From NCBI GenBank assembly GCA_963676235.1, contig OY781044.1, forward strand, positions 558,001 through 622,000: DNA of 64,000 nt, given 5' to 3'. The first letter of the stretch is position 1. Each line of letters begins with the position of its first letter. The notes beneath the pieces were generated by a model. The model had not been told where the DNA came from, made no database searches, and saw only the letters and a list, made by a program, of their open reading frames with translations. Made by a program: the position numbers and the translations under genes. Positions 26,666-36,710 of this stretch are shown here, piece after piece. The stretch is from JALNYB01 sp963676235 (GTDB lineage Archaea > Thermoplasmatota > Thermoplasmata > Methanomassiliicoccales > Methanomethylophilaceae).

Positions 26666-27814
26666 TTATTTCATATCTGCAATTTTGGATCTGAGTTTGG
26701 ACTTTTTTGCAGAAGTTTTCTTACCTGCTTCGCCGTCCAACTTAGCCAAAAGCTCTTTTTCCAATGCAGTTGGCTTTGTCGGTATATCCATACGCACGCG
26801 TGCGTAGAGATTTCCACGGACAGATTGGTTGAGTTTTGGTAATCCTTTTCCAGATATTCTGAGCACTCCGCCGATCTGTGTTCCTGCAGGAATGCTTACT
26901 GATATGGTCTCGCCATCGAGAGTTTTGATGCTTTCCTCGCCTCCGAGTACCAAACGCGAATATGTGGTAGTGACCTCTGACCATAGATTGATGCCATCAC
27001 GCTCGAATGCCTTGTTCTCCTTCACGCTTATTACTACGTAGAGATCTCCTGCGGGACCTCCGTTATATCCTGCATCCCCTGCACCAGCTACTCTGATGCG
27101 AGCTCCATCATCGATTCCCTTGGGGATATTGATGGATATTTTTGACGTTACATTATTACGGCCGGTTCCATGACATTTCTGACACTTCTCCGTTGCCATA
27201 CGGCCGGTTCCATGACATCTGGGACAATCTGATACTGACATCATATTGCCGAAAGGTGTACGTGTAACGTTCTGAACTTGACCCTGACCGTTACACTGGG
27301 TACATCTTTCCACCTTACCGTCCTTTCCACCTGTTCCCTTACAGTCAGGGCATGTTGCAGAATGTGGAACAGATATCTCAACGGTTTTGCCGTTGAGTAC
27401 ATCCTCCAACGTTATCTGCATATTATACGCCAGAGACTCACCCGTAGCAGGTGAATTGCTACGGGATCTGCCTTGACGTCTTCCGCCTCCGAATATGCCT
27501 CCGAAGATATCCCCGAAGATATCGTTGATATCATCTCCATGAGTGAAATCATCCCACGAGAATCCACCGTTGCTGAACTGACTGTTCACACCGGCATGTC
27601 CGTACTTATCGTACGTCTGACGCTTCTCAGCATCAGACAGTACCTCGTAAGCCTCAGATATCTCTTTGAACTTGGCTTCGGCCACTTCTTTGGATTCAGT
27701 AGATACATCCGGATGATACTTCTTAGCAAGCGTGCGATACGCGCTCTTTATCTCATCGGGTGATGCGGTCTTACTGACGCCCAGGACCTCGTAGTAATCT
27801 CTTTGCTCTGGCAT
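26666..27814 (-). CDS. dnaJ: Chaperone DnaJ
   Basis: 382 aa, type I Hsp40. J domain with HPD (YHPDVST, about 33), Gly/Phe-rich linker (FGDIFGGIFGGGRRQG), then four CxxCxGxG zinc repeats (CPDCKGTGG, CTQCNGQG, CPRCHGTG, CQKCHGTG), and two C-terminal substrate-binding domains. Stimulates DnaK ATPase and delivers unfolded proteins. It follows dnaK with a 15-nt gap. Confidence 0.98.
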   Translation of the reverse strand: MPEQRDYYEVLGVSKTASPDEIKSAYRTLAKKYHPDVSTESKEVAEAKFKEISEAYEVLSDAEKRQTYDKYGHAGVNSQFSNGGFSWDDFTHGDDINDIFGDIFGGIFGGGRRQGRSRSNSPATGESLAYNMQITLEDVLNGKTVEISVPHSATCPDCKGTGGKDGKVERCTQCNGQGQVQNVTRTPFGNMMSVSDCPRCHGTGRMATEKCQKCHGTGRNNVTSKISINIPKGIDDGARIRVAGAGDAGYNGGPAGDLYVVISVKENKAFERDGINLWSEVTTTYSRLVLGGEESIKTLDGETISVSIPAGTQIGGVLRISGKGLPKLNQSVRGNLYARVRMDIPTKPTALEKELLAKLDGEAGKKTSAKKSKLRSKIADMK

Positions 27815-27829
27815 ATTTATTACTCGACC

Positions 27830-29689
27830 TTACTCATCGTCGACTATTTTATAGTCTGCGTCGACACATCCATCGTCACTCTTACCGGTTCCCTTGTGCT
27901 CTGTTGATCCACTGGGGGCTTCCTGGGTCTGTGCGCTCTGCTGTGCCTGAGAGTATATCTTCTCGCTTATCGGCCCCATGACTTTCATCAAAGCCTCGAG
28001 CTTTGTTTTTATGGCCTCGGTATCGTCGCCTTTGAGAACACCCTCGAGATCGCTGATCGCAGATTCGATATTGGTCCTTTCTTCCTGTGTGACCTTCTCA
28101 CCGAGCTCATCCATAGATTTACGGATAGAAGCTACAGCTGTCTCGGCCTGGTTACGGACCTCGATGTTCTCGACCTTCTTTTTATCCGCTTCTTTGAACT
28201 GCTCTGCCTGCTTGACGAGATCATCTATCTCATCCTTGCTCAACTTGTTGGCAGATGCGATTGTTATCTTCTGTTCTTTACCGGTCCCCTTGTCTTTCGC
28301 AGACACGTTGATGATGCCGTTCGCATCTATATCGAACGTTACCTCGATCTGTGGAAGTCCGCGGCGTGCAGGCAATATACCTTCGAGAATGAATCTTCCC
28401 AAAGACGTATTATCTGTTGCCATCTTCCTCTCACCCTGAACGACATTGATCTCGACCGAAGGCTGGTTATCCGCTGCTGTGGAGAACACCTGTGATTTCT
28501 TTGTCGGAATTGTGGTATTCCTCTCGATGAGGGTTGTTGCAACTCCTCCGAGTGTCTCGATACCGAGCGACAGGGGTGTGACATCCAACAAGAGAACATC
28601 TTTGACCTCTCCTGAAAGCACTGCACCCTGAACCGCTGCTCCCATTGAAACGCATTCCATCGGATCGATACCACGCTGGATCTTGGGTCCAACAATGCTT
28701 TCAACGAAATTCTGGACGATAGGCATCCTCGTAGGACCTCCCACCATGATGATCTTATTGATGTTATCGTTGTTGAACTTTGCATCTGACATTGCCTGCT
28801 GGATGGATTGTTTACACCTGCTTACGATCGGCTCTACGAGCTCTTCAAGTTTTGCACGTGTTATTACTTGTACCAAGTGCTTGGGTCCGGATGCATCTGA
28901 TGCTATGAAAGGCAGATTGACCTCGGTCTGCATTGTCGTAGACAATTCGATCTTTGCTTTCTCACATGCTTCTCTTACTCTCCAGAAGGCCATGTTATCC
29001 TTTGAAAGGTCTATTCCTGTCTCTTTCTGGAACTGGTTGAGGACGTATTTCGTAAGTATCTCATCCATATCGGATCCACCTAACTGAGTGTCTCCTGATG
29101 TTGATATTACCTCGAATACACCGTCGCTGAAATCCATGATGGTCACATCGAGGGTTCCTCCTCCTAGGTCGAATACCATGATCTTCTGGGACTGACCGGA
29201 TTTGTCCAATCCGTATGCAAGCGCTGCGGCTGTTGGTTCATTTATTATACGAACAACATCCAATCCTGCGATTGCACCCGCATCTTTGGTTGCCTGCCTC
29301 TGATTATCATTGAAATATGCCGGCACTGTGATAACAGCTTTCTCTACGGTTTCACCGAGATATGATTCTGCATCCTTCTTTATCTTCTGAAGTATGAATG
29401 CTGAGATCTGCTGTGGCGTGTACTCCTTTCCGAGTGCCTTTACCTTATCATTAGATCCCATTTTCCTCTTGACATTCTTGATGGTTCCATCTGGGTTGGT
29501 GACTGCCTGCCTTCTTGCAGGCTCACCTACCAGCAATTGACCATCCTTTGTGAAAGCCACATATGATGGGAAAGATTTTCCACCAGCACTTGTTCCCTCT
29601 GCACTTGGGATCATTGTCGGCCTTCCACCTTCCATTACAGAGGCGGCCGAGTTGCTTGTTCCTAAATCGATTCCTATGATTCTTGACAT
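27830..29689 (-). CDS. dnaK: Chaperone DnaK (Hsp70)
   Basis: 619 aa. ATPase domain starts RIIGIDLGTSNSAASVMEGG; the phosphate and adenosine motifs include VFDLGGGTLDVTIMDF and KIIMVGGPTRMPIVQ. The peptide-binding domain begins around 370 (LLLDVTPLSLGIETLGG), and the acidic C-terminus ends KIVDDE, close to the bacterial consensus. Archaea are thought to have gained this system from bacteria. It is the middle gene of grpE-dnaK-dnaJ and starts 13 nt after grpE. Confidence 0.98.
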   Translation of the reverse strand: MSRIIGIDLGTSNSAASVMEGGRPTMIPSAEGTSAGGKSFPSYVAFTKDGQLLVGEPARRQAVTNPDGTIKNVKRKMGSNDKVKALGKEYTPQQISAFILQKIKKDAESYLGETVEKAVITVPAYFNDNQRQATKDAGAIAGLDVVRIINEPTAAALAYGLDKSGQSQKIMVFDLGGGTLDVTIMDFSDGVFEVISTSGDTQLGGSDMDEILTKYVLNQFQKETGIDLSKDNMAFWRVREACEKAKIELSTTMQTEVNLPFIASDASGPKHLVQVITRAKLEELVEPIVSRCKQSIQQAMSDAKFNNDNINKIIMVGGPTRMPIVQNFVESIVGPKIQRGIDPMECVSMGAAVQGAVLSGEVKDVLLLDVTPLSLGIETLGGVATTLIERNTTIPTKKSQVFSTAADNQPSVEINVVQGERKMATDNTSLGRFILEGILPARRGLPQIEVTFDIDANGIINVSAKDKGTGKEQKITIASANKLSKDEIDDLVKQAEQFKEADKKKVENIEVRNQAETAVASIRKSMDELGEKVTQEERTNIESAISDLEGVLKGDDTEAIKTKLEALMKVMGPISEKIYSQAQQSAQTQEAPSGSTEHKGTGKSDDGCVDADYKIVDDE

Positions 29690-29702
29690 TTCTACTCACC
29701 TT

Positions 29703-30236
29703 TTACTCTTCTTTTTTCTTGGTCACTCTGACCTTTGAATATCTCAGAACACGACCGTTCATATGATATCCCTTTTGGAACACCTCGGCGATCATATCGT
29801 CAGCATCCCCTTCAGTCACACAGAGCGCTTCGTGAATATTCGGATCGAACTTTCCCTCCGTTGGGATCTCTGTCAATCCGTGCTCTTCCAGGACCTTCAT
29901 CAGATTCTGTCTGATGCCTCTGATCCCTTTGACGAACTCTGTCTCTTCCTTCACTGTATTGAGAGCGCGGTCCATGTCATCGACGATGGTCAGCAACTCT
30001 TTGGCCATTCCCTCTGTTGCGAATTTTCTGAACTCTTCTGTTTCCTTCTGAGTCCTTTTACGGTAGTTGTCAAAATCCGCCTGAAGCCTTCTAGCCATAT
30101 CCAAATATTTTTCAGCATCTGCCTTTGCAAGTGCCAACTCATCTACATTGAGTTGTTCTTTAGATTTTTTAGGCTCTTCCTTTGTAAGAGTTTCTTCTGG
30201 TTCTTCAGTGGATTTTTTTCTAGACTTCTCAGTCAT
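29703..30236 (-). CDS. grpE: Nucleotide exchange factor GrpE
   Basis: 177 aa. A charged N-terminal coiled coil (about 1-70) leads to the GrpE head: YLDMARRLQADFDNYRKRT and PNIHEALCV, with VFQKGYHMNGRVLRYSKVRV at the end. Releases ADP from DnaK. A TATA-like TTTAAAAT near 30259 on the minus strand fits a leaderless mRNA starting about the ATG. A weak GC hairpin (AAGGGG/CCCCTT, 30269-30291) in the 69-nt gap may end the thermosome transcript. Confidence 0.97.
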   Translation of the reverse strand: MTEKSRKKSTEEPEETLTKEEPKKSKEQLNVDELALAKADAEKYLDMARRLQADFDNYRKRTQKETEEFRKFATEGMAKELLTIVDDMDRALNTVKEETEFVKGIRGIRQNLMKVLEEHGLTEIPTEGKFDPNIHEALCVTEGDADDMIAEVFQKGYHMNGRVLRYSKVRVTKKKEE

Positions 30237-30305
30237 AAGGGGGCCTCTTTCAATTAGATTTTAAAGTAAAGGGGAAGAAGATCTCCCCCTTGTTTGGTTT
30301 AAGGT

Positions 30306-31946
30306 TTAATCTTCCATTCCGCCAGGCATTCCGCCTTCGCCCATCTGGGGTTGCGGGCTTCCGCGTGATGCAATGACATCATCGATCCTGAGGATCATGA
30401 CTGCCGCATCTGTTGCTGAGTTGATTGCCTGTTTTCCGATCCTGTAGGGCTCGATAACATCCAATTTCAGCATATCCTCTACTTTTCCCGTGAATGGGTT
30501 CAGACCTGCATTAACCTTTCCTGCCTTGTGCTGTTTCCTCATCTCGATAGTTATGTTGATGGGGTCCAATCCTGCATTCTCCGCAAGTGTGGTAGGAATT
30601 ACTTCCATTGCCGAAGCGAATGCTTCAATCGCGATCTGCTCTCTGCCACCGACGGTCTGCGCGTAATCTCTAAGGTTCATTGCGATCTCCATTGCTGTGG
30701 ATCCGCCACCTGTTACGATCATTCCGTCTTCTATTGAGACCTTTACAACAGACCATGCATCAACGAGTGATCTCTCGACTTCGTCTGTTACATGGTTGGT
30801 TCCGCCTCTTATGAGGATAGAAACTGTCTTAGGATCTTTGCATCCAGTGATGAATGTGTAATACTCATCCTCGACGTGCCTGAGCTCGACTGTTGCCGCA
30901 TATCCGAGATCCTCTTTGCTGATCTCCTCGATCTTGTTGCAAATAGATGCTCCGGTAGACCTTGCGAGTCTCTCCATGTCGCTCTTCTTTACACGCCTGC
31001 AGGCATATATGCCCTCTTTGGCGAAAAAGTGCTGTGCCAGATCATCGATTCCTTTCTGACAGAAGATGACGTTTGCTCCAGATTTCTTGATCTGCGCGAC
31101 CATTCTCTTAAGCATGTTCTCTTCTTCTGCAACGTAACCGGCAAGCTGGCTTGGATCTGTGATCTGGATCTTTGCCTCGGTCTCGGTTTTCTTAACTTCG
31201 AATGCCGCATCGATAAGAGCGATCTTCGCGTCTTTGATGAGCTTGGGCATTGAAGGTGAGACTGGCTCTTTATCGATTATGAGTCCTTTGATCATAATTG
31301 ACTCTTCCATGTTGCCTCCAGACTTCTTTACGGTCTGGATATTCTTCAGATCTGCGAAGTAGTTGCCTTTCTCATCTTTGTCGATGATTGTCTTGACCGC
31401 GTCAACGACCATATCTGCAAAGACCTCTTTGGATTTGTTAACGGATTTGCTGATCATTGCTGTGCAGGCGATCTGTTTCAAAAGTTTTTCATCGTTGATG
31501 GTTACCTTCTTTGAAACTTTCTTGAGGATCTCCTGTGCTTTGATGTTGGCAAGCCTATATCCTGCTGTTATAAGGGTCGGATGAACATTTGCATCGATCA
31601 TGTCGATTGCTTTTTTAAGAAGCTCTCCTGCGATGATCACGGATGTTGTGGTTCCGTCTCCTACCTCTGCATCCTGTGTCTTTGCAACCTCAACCAACAT
31701 TTTTGCTGCGGGGTGCTGGACATCCATTTCCTTTAGAATTGTCACACCGTCATTGGTAATGACCACATCTCCCATGGAATCTACAAGCATCTTGTCCATT
31801 CCTCTTGGACCGAGGCTGCTTCTGACAGAATCAGCGATGACCCTGGCTGCCGAGATGTTGTTGAACTGTGCGTCTTTTCCTTTATCTCTCTTGGTTCCTT
31901 CTCTGAGAATCAAGATAGGTGCGTTACCCATACCCATGTTTTTCAT
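30306..31946 (-). CDS. thsA: Thermosome subunit (group II chaperonin)
   Basis: 546 aa, archaeal CCT/TCP-1-like chaperonin forming a double ring that folds proteins with ATP. ATP-site segments are clear: SSLGPRGMDKMLVDSMGD, NDGVTILKEMDVQHPAAKM and VGDGTTTSVIIAGELL; VTGGGSTAMEI lies near 410. The tail MGEGGMPGGMED is typical. The GGAGG at 31948 is only 2 nt from the first ATG, so the ATG at 31937 (MGMGNAPILIL) may be the real start. Its promoter carries a palindrome at 31961-31981. Confidence 0.98.
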   Translation of the reverse strand: MKNMGMGNAPILILREGTKRDKGKDAQFNNISAARVIADSVRSSLGPRGMDKMLVDSMGDVVITNDGVTILKEMDVQHPAAKMLVEVAKTQDAEVGDGTTTSVIIAGELLKKAIDMIDANVHPTLITAGYRLANIKAQEILKKVSKKVTINDEKLLKQIACTAMISKSVNKSKEVFADMVVDAVKTIIDKDEKGNYFADLKNIQTVKKSGGNMEESIMIKGLIIDKEPVSPSMPKLIKDAKIALIDAAFEVKKTETEAKIQITDPSQLAGYVAEEENMLKRMVAQIKKSGANVIFCQKGIDDLAQHFFAKEGIYACRRVKKSDMERLARSTGASICNKIEEISKEDLGYAATVELRHVEDEYYTFITGCKDPKTVSILIRGGTNHVTDEVERSLVDAWSVVKVSIEDGMIVTGGGSTAMEIAMNLRDYAQTVGGREQIAIEAFASAMEVIPTTLAENAGLDPINITIEMRKQHKAGKVNAGLNPFTGKVEDMLKLDVIEPYRIGKQAINSATDAAVMILRIDDVIASRGSPQPQMGEGGMPGGMED

Positions 31947-31960
31947 TCCTCCGAATATTT

Positions 31961-32015
31961 ATTTCACTTATGTGGTGAAATTCTAGAAGGTTATTGTTTG
32001 TTCTTCTATATAAAT
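31961..32015 (-). promoter_or_regulatory. Thermosome promoter with ATTTCAC-N7-GTGAAAT palindrome
   Basis: TATA box ATTTATATAG on the minus strand (32015-32006) predicts a start near 31985. A perfect 7-bp inverted repeat (31961-31967 and 31975-31981) sits just after it, where a heat-shock repressor would block transcription. The rest of the gap to gltB (up to 32259) is AT-rich without a credible gene. Confidence 0.5.
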
Positions 32016-32259
32016 CTAATCTTCAATATCAACAATTCGTAGGAAACAAATATCTGCTCAATCCAGACATATCGATGAATAAGAAAATAAAAAGAACTGG
32101 TTTTAATCCTCTTCAAAATCCAAGGATCATTCTGATACCTACGCCAGATAATGGTAAGAAGCCTCGTGACACAATAAATCCATACCTATGCGGACAAATA
32201 TGCAACTATATTGCATACATGTAGATCTTACTCGACCCGAATCTTGAATTCACACCTGC

Positions 32260-35200
32260 TTATATCTTGATCTGAACCTCTTTGGATTCCAAGAGTTTCT
32301 TGTATCCTATGGGCATGACCTTGAGGAATCTTCCGATGTTTCCTTCCCAATCCGCCAATATCTCCTTGGCCTTCCGGCTTCCAGTATATTTCACATGATT
32401 CTCCAGGATCTTCTTCAATTCATTGCGGTCGGTCTGGGCTTCCACTAAAGAAAGTTCTACCATGTCCATGTTGCAGTGCCTATCGAAATCACCGCCATCA
32501 TTCAATACATAGGCTATTCCAGCAGACATCCCTGCAGCGAAATTCCTTCCCGCCTCACCGATGACGACCACGCGACCGCCTGTCATATATTCGCAGGCGT
32601 GGTCACCCACACCTTCAGCAACGGCGATCGCGCCGCTATTACGGACACAGAATCTTTCTCCGACCTTTCCTGAGATGTATACTTCACCGGATGTCGCACC
32701 ATACAGCGCAGTATTCCCCGCGATAACATTGCATCTGGGAACATGTTCCTCATGGAATATCATTATCTTTCCTCCAGACAAACCTTTTCCGACATAATCG
32801 TTGGCCTGACCCTTCAATATGAACGATATTCCTTTGTAAAGGAACGCCCCGAAACTCTGTCCTGCCGTTCCGTTGAATGTTATCTGGATCGTATTATCCT
32901 TGAACTGCTTGTCTCTTCTTGCAGCCTCTCCTGAAAGCATCGTTCCCACTGAACGATCAATATTGCATATACCATATTCCAGCTTAACAGGCGTTCCTGC
33001 ATCCAGAGAGATGTTCGCATCCTTGATCAGACGTCTGTCGAGAATATCCTTGGTGATATCTTCCTGACCTATCGTACAGATCCTTGTTCCAGGAACTGTC
33101 TCCGTTATCAATGATATGTCTACGGTGGATGCCTTCTTTCCGTCAACATGCTTGCGGACAATCAGGTCGGCACGTCCGATTATCTCATCTATGGAGCGGA
33201 ATCCCATTGCTGAAAGCTGTCTTCTGACATCCTCAGCAAGGAACCTGAAATAATTTATGAGATTCTCTGGTGTTCCCTTGAACTTGGAACGCTTATCGGG
33301 ATCCTGAGTTGCAATACCTACGGGACATGTGTTGGTCTGACATTTACGGCACATGATGCAACCCAACGCGACCATGGGTGCAGTTGCAAAACCATATTCC
33401 TCCGCGCCTAGGAGAGCGGATATTATAACGTCCCTTCCGGTCTTCATCTGACCATCCACCTGGAGCCTTACCTTTCCTCTCAGACCACTTATCATGAGGG
33501 TCTGCTGAGCTTCAGCGATTCCAAGTTCCCACGGCAAACCTGCATATCTTATAGAGGACAAGGGGCTTGCGCCTGTTCCACCATCCGCTCCCGAGATCAG
33601 AATGATATCTGCACCGGCTTTTGCAACACCCGCTGCTACTGTTCCTACTCCTGCCTCAGCTACGAGCTTGACGCTTACTTTAGCAGTAGGATTGATGCAT
33701 TTCATATCGAAGATCAATTGCTTAAGATCCTCAATAGAATAAATATCGTGATGAGGAGGTGGGGAAATAAGCGTTATTCCTGGAATCGTATGCCTTGTAG
33801 CTGCGATCACCTCATCGACTTTGAATCCTAACAGCTGTCCACCCTCACCGGGTTTTGCTCCCTGTGCTACCTTGATCTGTATCTCTTCCGCATTGACGAG
33901 ATACTGCGCAGTCACACCGAATCTTCCAGATGCGATCTGCTTGATCTTTGAACCGAGATCCCTGCCGTCGGCGGTCAGTTTGAACCTTGCGGGATCCTCT
34001 CCGCCTTCTCCTGTGTTGCTACGGGAGCCGATCCTGTTCATCGCATCCGCAAATGTTTCATGTGATTCCTTGCTAATCGCACCGAACGATATACCCTCAC
34101 CGATGAATCTCTTCATTATCGATGCTGCTGGTTCGACTTCCTTCAGAGGAACAGGCGTTCCCTTCTTGACCTCCATGAGGTCACGGATGAAGAATGCACC
34201 TGAATCTTCCAATTCTGCGAAAGCCTTGTAGGATTCCTCATCGTTCTCACGAACAGCTGAATGCAGTGCCTTGACTGATTCAGGATTCCAAGAATGCTTC
34301 TCTCCGCCTTTTTTGTAATTGTAAACTCCTCTGTCTTCTGACAAGGGATCCTTTTCCCCGGAAGAGAATGCCGCTTTATGCGACGACATCGCTTCTTCCG
34401 ATATCTCCTTCAATTTCAATCCATTTATGCGCGAGACCGTATTCCCGAAATATTTGTTCGCAACATCCTTGTCTATACCAACGGCCTCGAACAGCCTCGA
34501 GCCACGATACGATCTTATCGTAGCGATACCCATCTTGGACATTATCTTGAGGATTCCCTTTTCCAATGCCTTGACGTAGTTGTGTTCCGCCGTACTGACA
34601 TCGATCCTAAGGGTCTCGTCCTTTACCATATTCTCGATCAGCGCATATGGTATGTATGGATTGACGACATTTGCACCGTATCCGAACAACAATGCAAAAT
34701 GCATGACCTCCCTAGGTTCTCCTGACTCCAATATTATACTTGTCTGAACACGCTTCTTCTTGGCTACCAGGCTCTGATGAACAGCCGATACGGCCAATAA
34801 TGAAGGAATCGAAACATTATCTTTATCGACACACCTATCTGAAAGGATAATATACGAATTACCAGCATCTACCGCTGCTTCAGCCTTCCTGCAGATGTCT
34901 TTCAGGGTCTTTTCCATTCCTTCCGGACCGTCAACCATGGGAAATGTTATCGGAATGACTGCGGCATTGAAACCTCTGTATTTCAAATTCTTAAGGAGAT
35001 CCAATTCCCTATTGGTTATAACAGGATGCCTGACCTTCACGATATTGCAATGCATAGACGTTGGATCAAGGACATTTTGATGAATGGAACCTATGTATCC
35101 GGTTATCGACATTACCAACTCCTCTCTGATAGGATCTATCGGAGGGTTAGTGACCTGAGCAAATGATTGTCTGAAATAATTGAATAATCTCTGAGGCTTG

Positions 35201-36705
35201 TCGGAAAGGACGGCCAGTGGAGCATCGAATCCTGTTGAACCCACAGGTTCCTTGCCCTGAGATGCCATTGGCTCTATGATCTTGGTGATATCTTCTTGAG
35301 TGTAACCGAACTCAAGAAGTTTCTTGTTCAGATCTGGAACAGAACGTCCAACCTCCCTTCCAGAGGACACCTCATCCAATTCCACTCTTTTTTTCTCTAA
35401 CCAGTCTCTATAAGGATATGCAGATGCAAGTTCATTTTTGATTTCAGAATCATACATGATCTTGCCTTTCTGAGTATCGATTATCATCATCTTTCCTGGC
35501 ATCAAACGACCCGTTTCCTCTACATCAGACTCTGGTATCTGTATAACACCAGATTCCGATGCCAGGATGAACAACCCATCCTTTGTCAGCGAATATCTTG
35601 CCGGACGAAGACCGTTCCTGTCAAGCATACCGCCTGCATATCTTCCGTCTGTGAACAGAACTGCTGCCGGACCGTCCCACGGCTCCATGAGAATACTATG
35701 ATATTCGTAGTAAGCCTTCAAACTGTCAGATATGGGATTTTTATTGTTCCAAGACTCCGGGATCATGATAGACAATGCGTTGGGCATTGACTTTCCGGAC
35801 ATGGTCAGGAATTCGAACACATTATCGAGCGTGGCACTGTCGCTCATACCTCCCTGCATTATCGGGAACAATGATTTGATATCAGGAAGGACTGAAGATT
35901 CTAAAACACTCTCCCTTGCTTTCATCCATGATCTGTTACCGCGGATGGTGTTGATCTCACCGTTGTGGCAGAGCATCCTGAAAGGCTGTGCTAGTTTCCA
36001 CATGGGTAATGTGTTTGTACTGAACCTTGAATGCACCATTGCGATCGCTGATTTGAAATTTGGATCTGTAAGATCCTTATAATAAGTTCTAATCTGAGCA
36101 GGCGTGAGCATTCCCTTGTATGTTATAGAACGTGTCGAAAGGCTGCAGATATAGAAATCCTCAGCAGAATCGATCTTTGATGCTTCTATCCTGTTGCCAA
36201 CTCTTTTTTGAACAGCGTACAGCTTATGCTCCAGAATATCAGAACTATCATAACTTGTGAGGAAAACCTGGATTATCCTTGGCTCGGTGTCGAGTGCTAA
36301 AGGTCCTGGAACCGTATGATCGATAGGAACTTCACGATTTGCGATCTTATGCAGACCATAACGTTCACATTCTTCATCCAAGATTTCCAAACAAGCATCC
36401 TGATCCTTCTTATTCTTAGGTAAAAAGATCAGCCCTGTTCCGTATCTTCCCAATTCCGGAACAGGTATATCTAGGGTCTTGATGAAATCATGGGGGATCT
36501 GCACCGTTATTCCTGTACCGTCACCAGTCTTACCATCTGCATTCTCTGCACCACGATGAGCCATGTTCTCAAGGATCTGGAGTCCATACTCCACAATCCT
36601 ATGATCCTTGCTACCGCTGACATTCACTGCGAGTCCTACTCCGCATGAATCTCTCTCGTTTATCGGATCGTAGAGACCCAAAGTACCTCTCATGACAGAC
36701 ACCAT
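32260..36705 (-). CDS. gltB: Glutamate synthase, full-length large subunit (GltB type)
   Basis: Transfers the glutamine amide to 2-oxoglutarate, giving two glutamates. About 1481 aa. N-terminal class II amidotransferase with the nucleophile in RDSCGVGLAV, a central domain, an FMN barrel (GGTGASPLSSIRYAGLPWELG), a 3Fe-4S motif CIMCRKCQTNTCPVG and a C-terminal GXGXG beta-helix domain. I placed the start at the ATG at 36705 (or 36693): the longer frame overlaps glnN and its first 16 residues read as chance sequence. Archaea usually have split GOGAT, so this bacterial layout suggests gene transfer. The electron donor subunit GltD is not next to it. Confidence 0.96.
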   Translation of the reverse strand: MVSVMRGTLGLYDPINERDSCGVGLAVNVSGSKDHRIVEYGLQILENMAHRGAENADGKTGDGTGITVQIPHDFIKTLDIPVPELGRYGTGLIFLPKNKKDQDACLEILDEECERYGLHKIANREVPIDHTVPGPLALDTEPRIIQVFLTSYDSSDILEHKLYAVQKRVGNRIEASKIDSAEDFYICSLSTRSITYKGMLTPAQIRTYYKDLTDPNFKSAIAMVHSRFSTNTLPMWKLAQPFRMLCHNGEINTIRGNRSWMKARESVLESSVLPDIKSLFPIMQGGMSDSATLDNVFEFLTMSGKSMPNALSIMIPESWNNKNPISDSLKAYYEYHSILMEPWDGPAAVLFTDGRYAGGMLDRNGLRPARYSLTKDGLFILASESGVIQIPESDVEETGRLMPGKMMIIDTQKGKIMYDSEIKNELASAYPYRDWLEKKRVELDEVSSGREVGRSVPDLNKKLLEFGYTQEDITKIIEPMASQGKEPVGSTGFDAPLAVLSDKPQRLFNYFRQSFAQVTNPPIDPIREELVMSITGYIGSIHQNVLDPTSMHCNIVKVRHPVITNRELDLLKNLKYRGFNAAVIPITFPMVDGPEGMEKTLKDICRKAEAAVDAGNSYIILSDRCVDKDNVSIPSLLAVSAVHQSLVAKKKRVQTSIILESGEPREVMHFALLFGYGANVVNPYIPYALIENMVKDETLRIDVSTAEHNYVKALEKGILKIMSKMGIATIRSYRGSRLFEAVGIDKDVANKYFGNTVSRINGLKLKEISEEAMSSHKAAFSSGEKDPLSEDRGVYNYKKGGEKHSWNPESVKALHSAVRENDEESYKAFAELEDSGAFFIRDLMEVKKGTPVPLKEVEPAASIMKRFIGEGISFGAISKESHETFADAMNRIGSRSNTGEGGEDPARFKLTADGRDLGSKIKQIASGRFGVTAQYLVNAEEIQIKVAQGAKPGEGGQLLGFKVDEVIAATRHTIPGITLISPPPHHDIYSIEDLKQLIFDMKCINPTAKVSVKLVAEAGVGTVAAGVAKAGADIILISGADGGTGASPLSSIRYAGLPWELGIAEAQQTLMISGLRGKVRLQVDGQMKTGRDVIISALLGAEEYGFATAPMVALGCIMCRKCQTNTCPVGIATQDPDKRSKFKGTPENLINYFRFLAEDVRRQLSAMGFRSIDEIIGRADLIVRKHVDGKKASTVDISLITETVPGTRICTIGQEDITKDILDRRLIKDANISLDAGTPVKLEYGICNIDRSVGTMLSGEAARRDKQFKDNTIQITFNGTAGQSFGAFLYKGISFILKGQANDYVGKGLSGGKIMIFHEEHVPRCNVIAGNTALYGATSGEVYISGKVGERFCVRNSGAIAVAEGVGDHACEYMTGGRVVVIGEAGRNFAAGMSAGIAYVLNDGGDFDRHCNMDMVELSLVEAQTDRNELKKILENHVKYTGSRKAKEILADWEGNIGRFLKVMPIGYKKLLESKEVQIKI

Positions 36706-36710
36706 CGGAC

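Noticed and set aside
30792..31253. Long plus-strand open frame inside the thermosome gene
   Set aside because: It is the antisense shadow of a clear chaperonin gene, with low-complexity composition and no SD. The same holds for frames inside dnaK (27978, 28683), gltB (33821), cfbD (9072) and others.
31994..32224. 76-aa frame in the gap after the thermosome gene
   Set aside because: It runs over the thermosome promoter on the opposite strand, has no SD and reads as AT-rich chance sequence.
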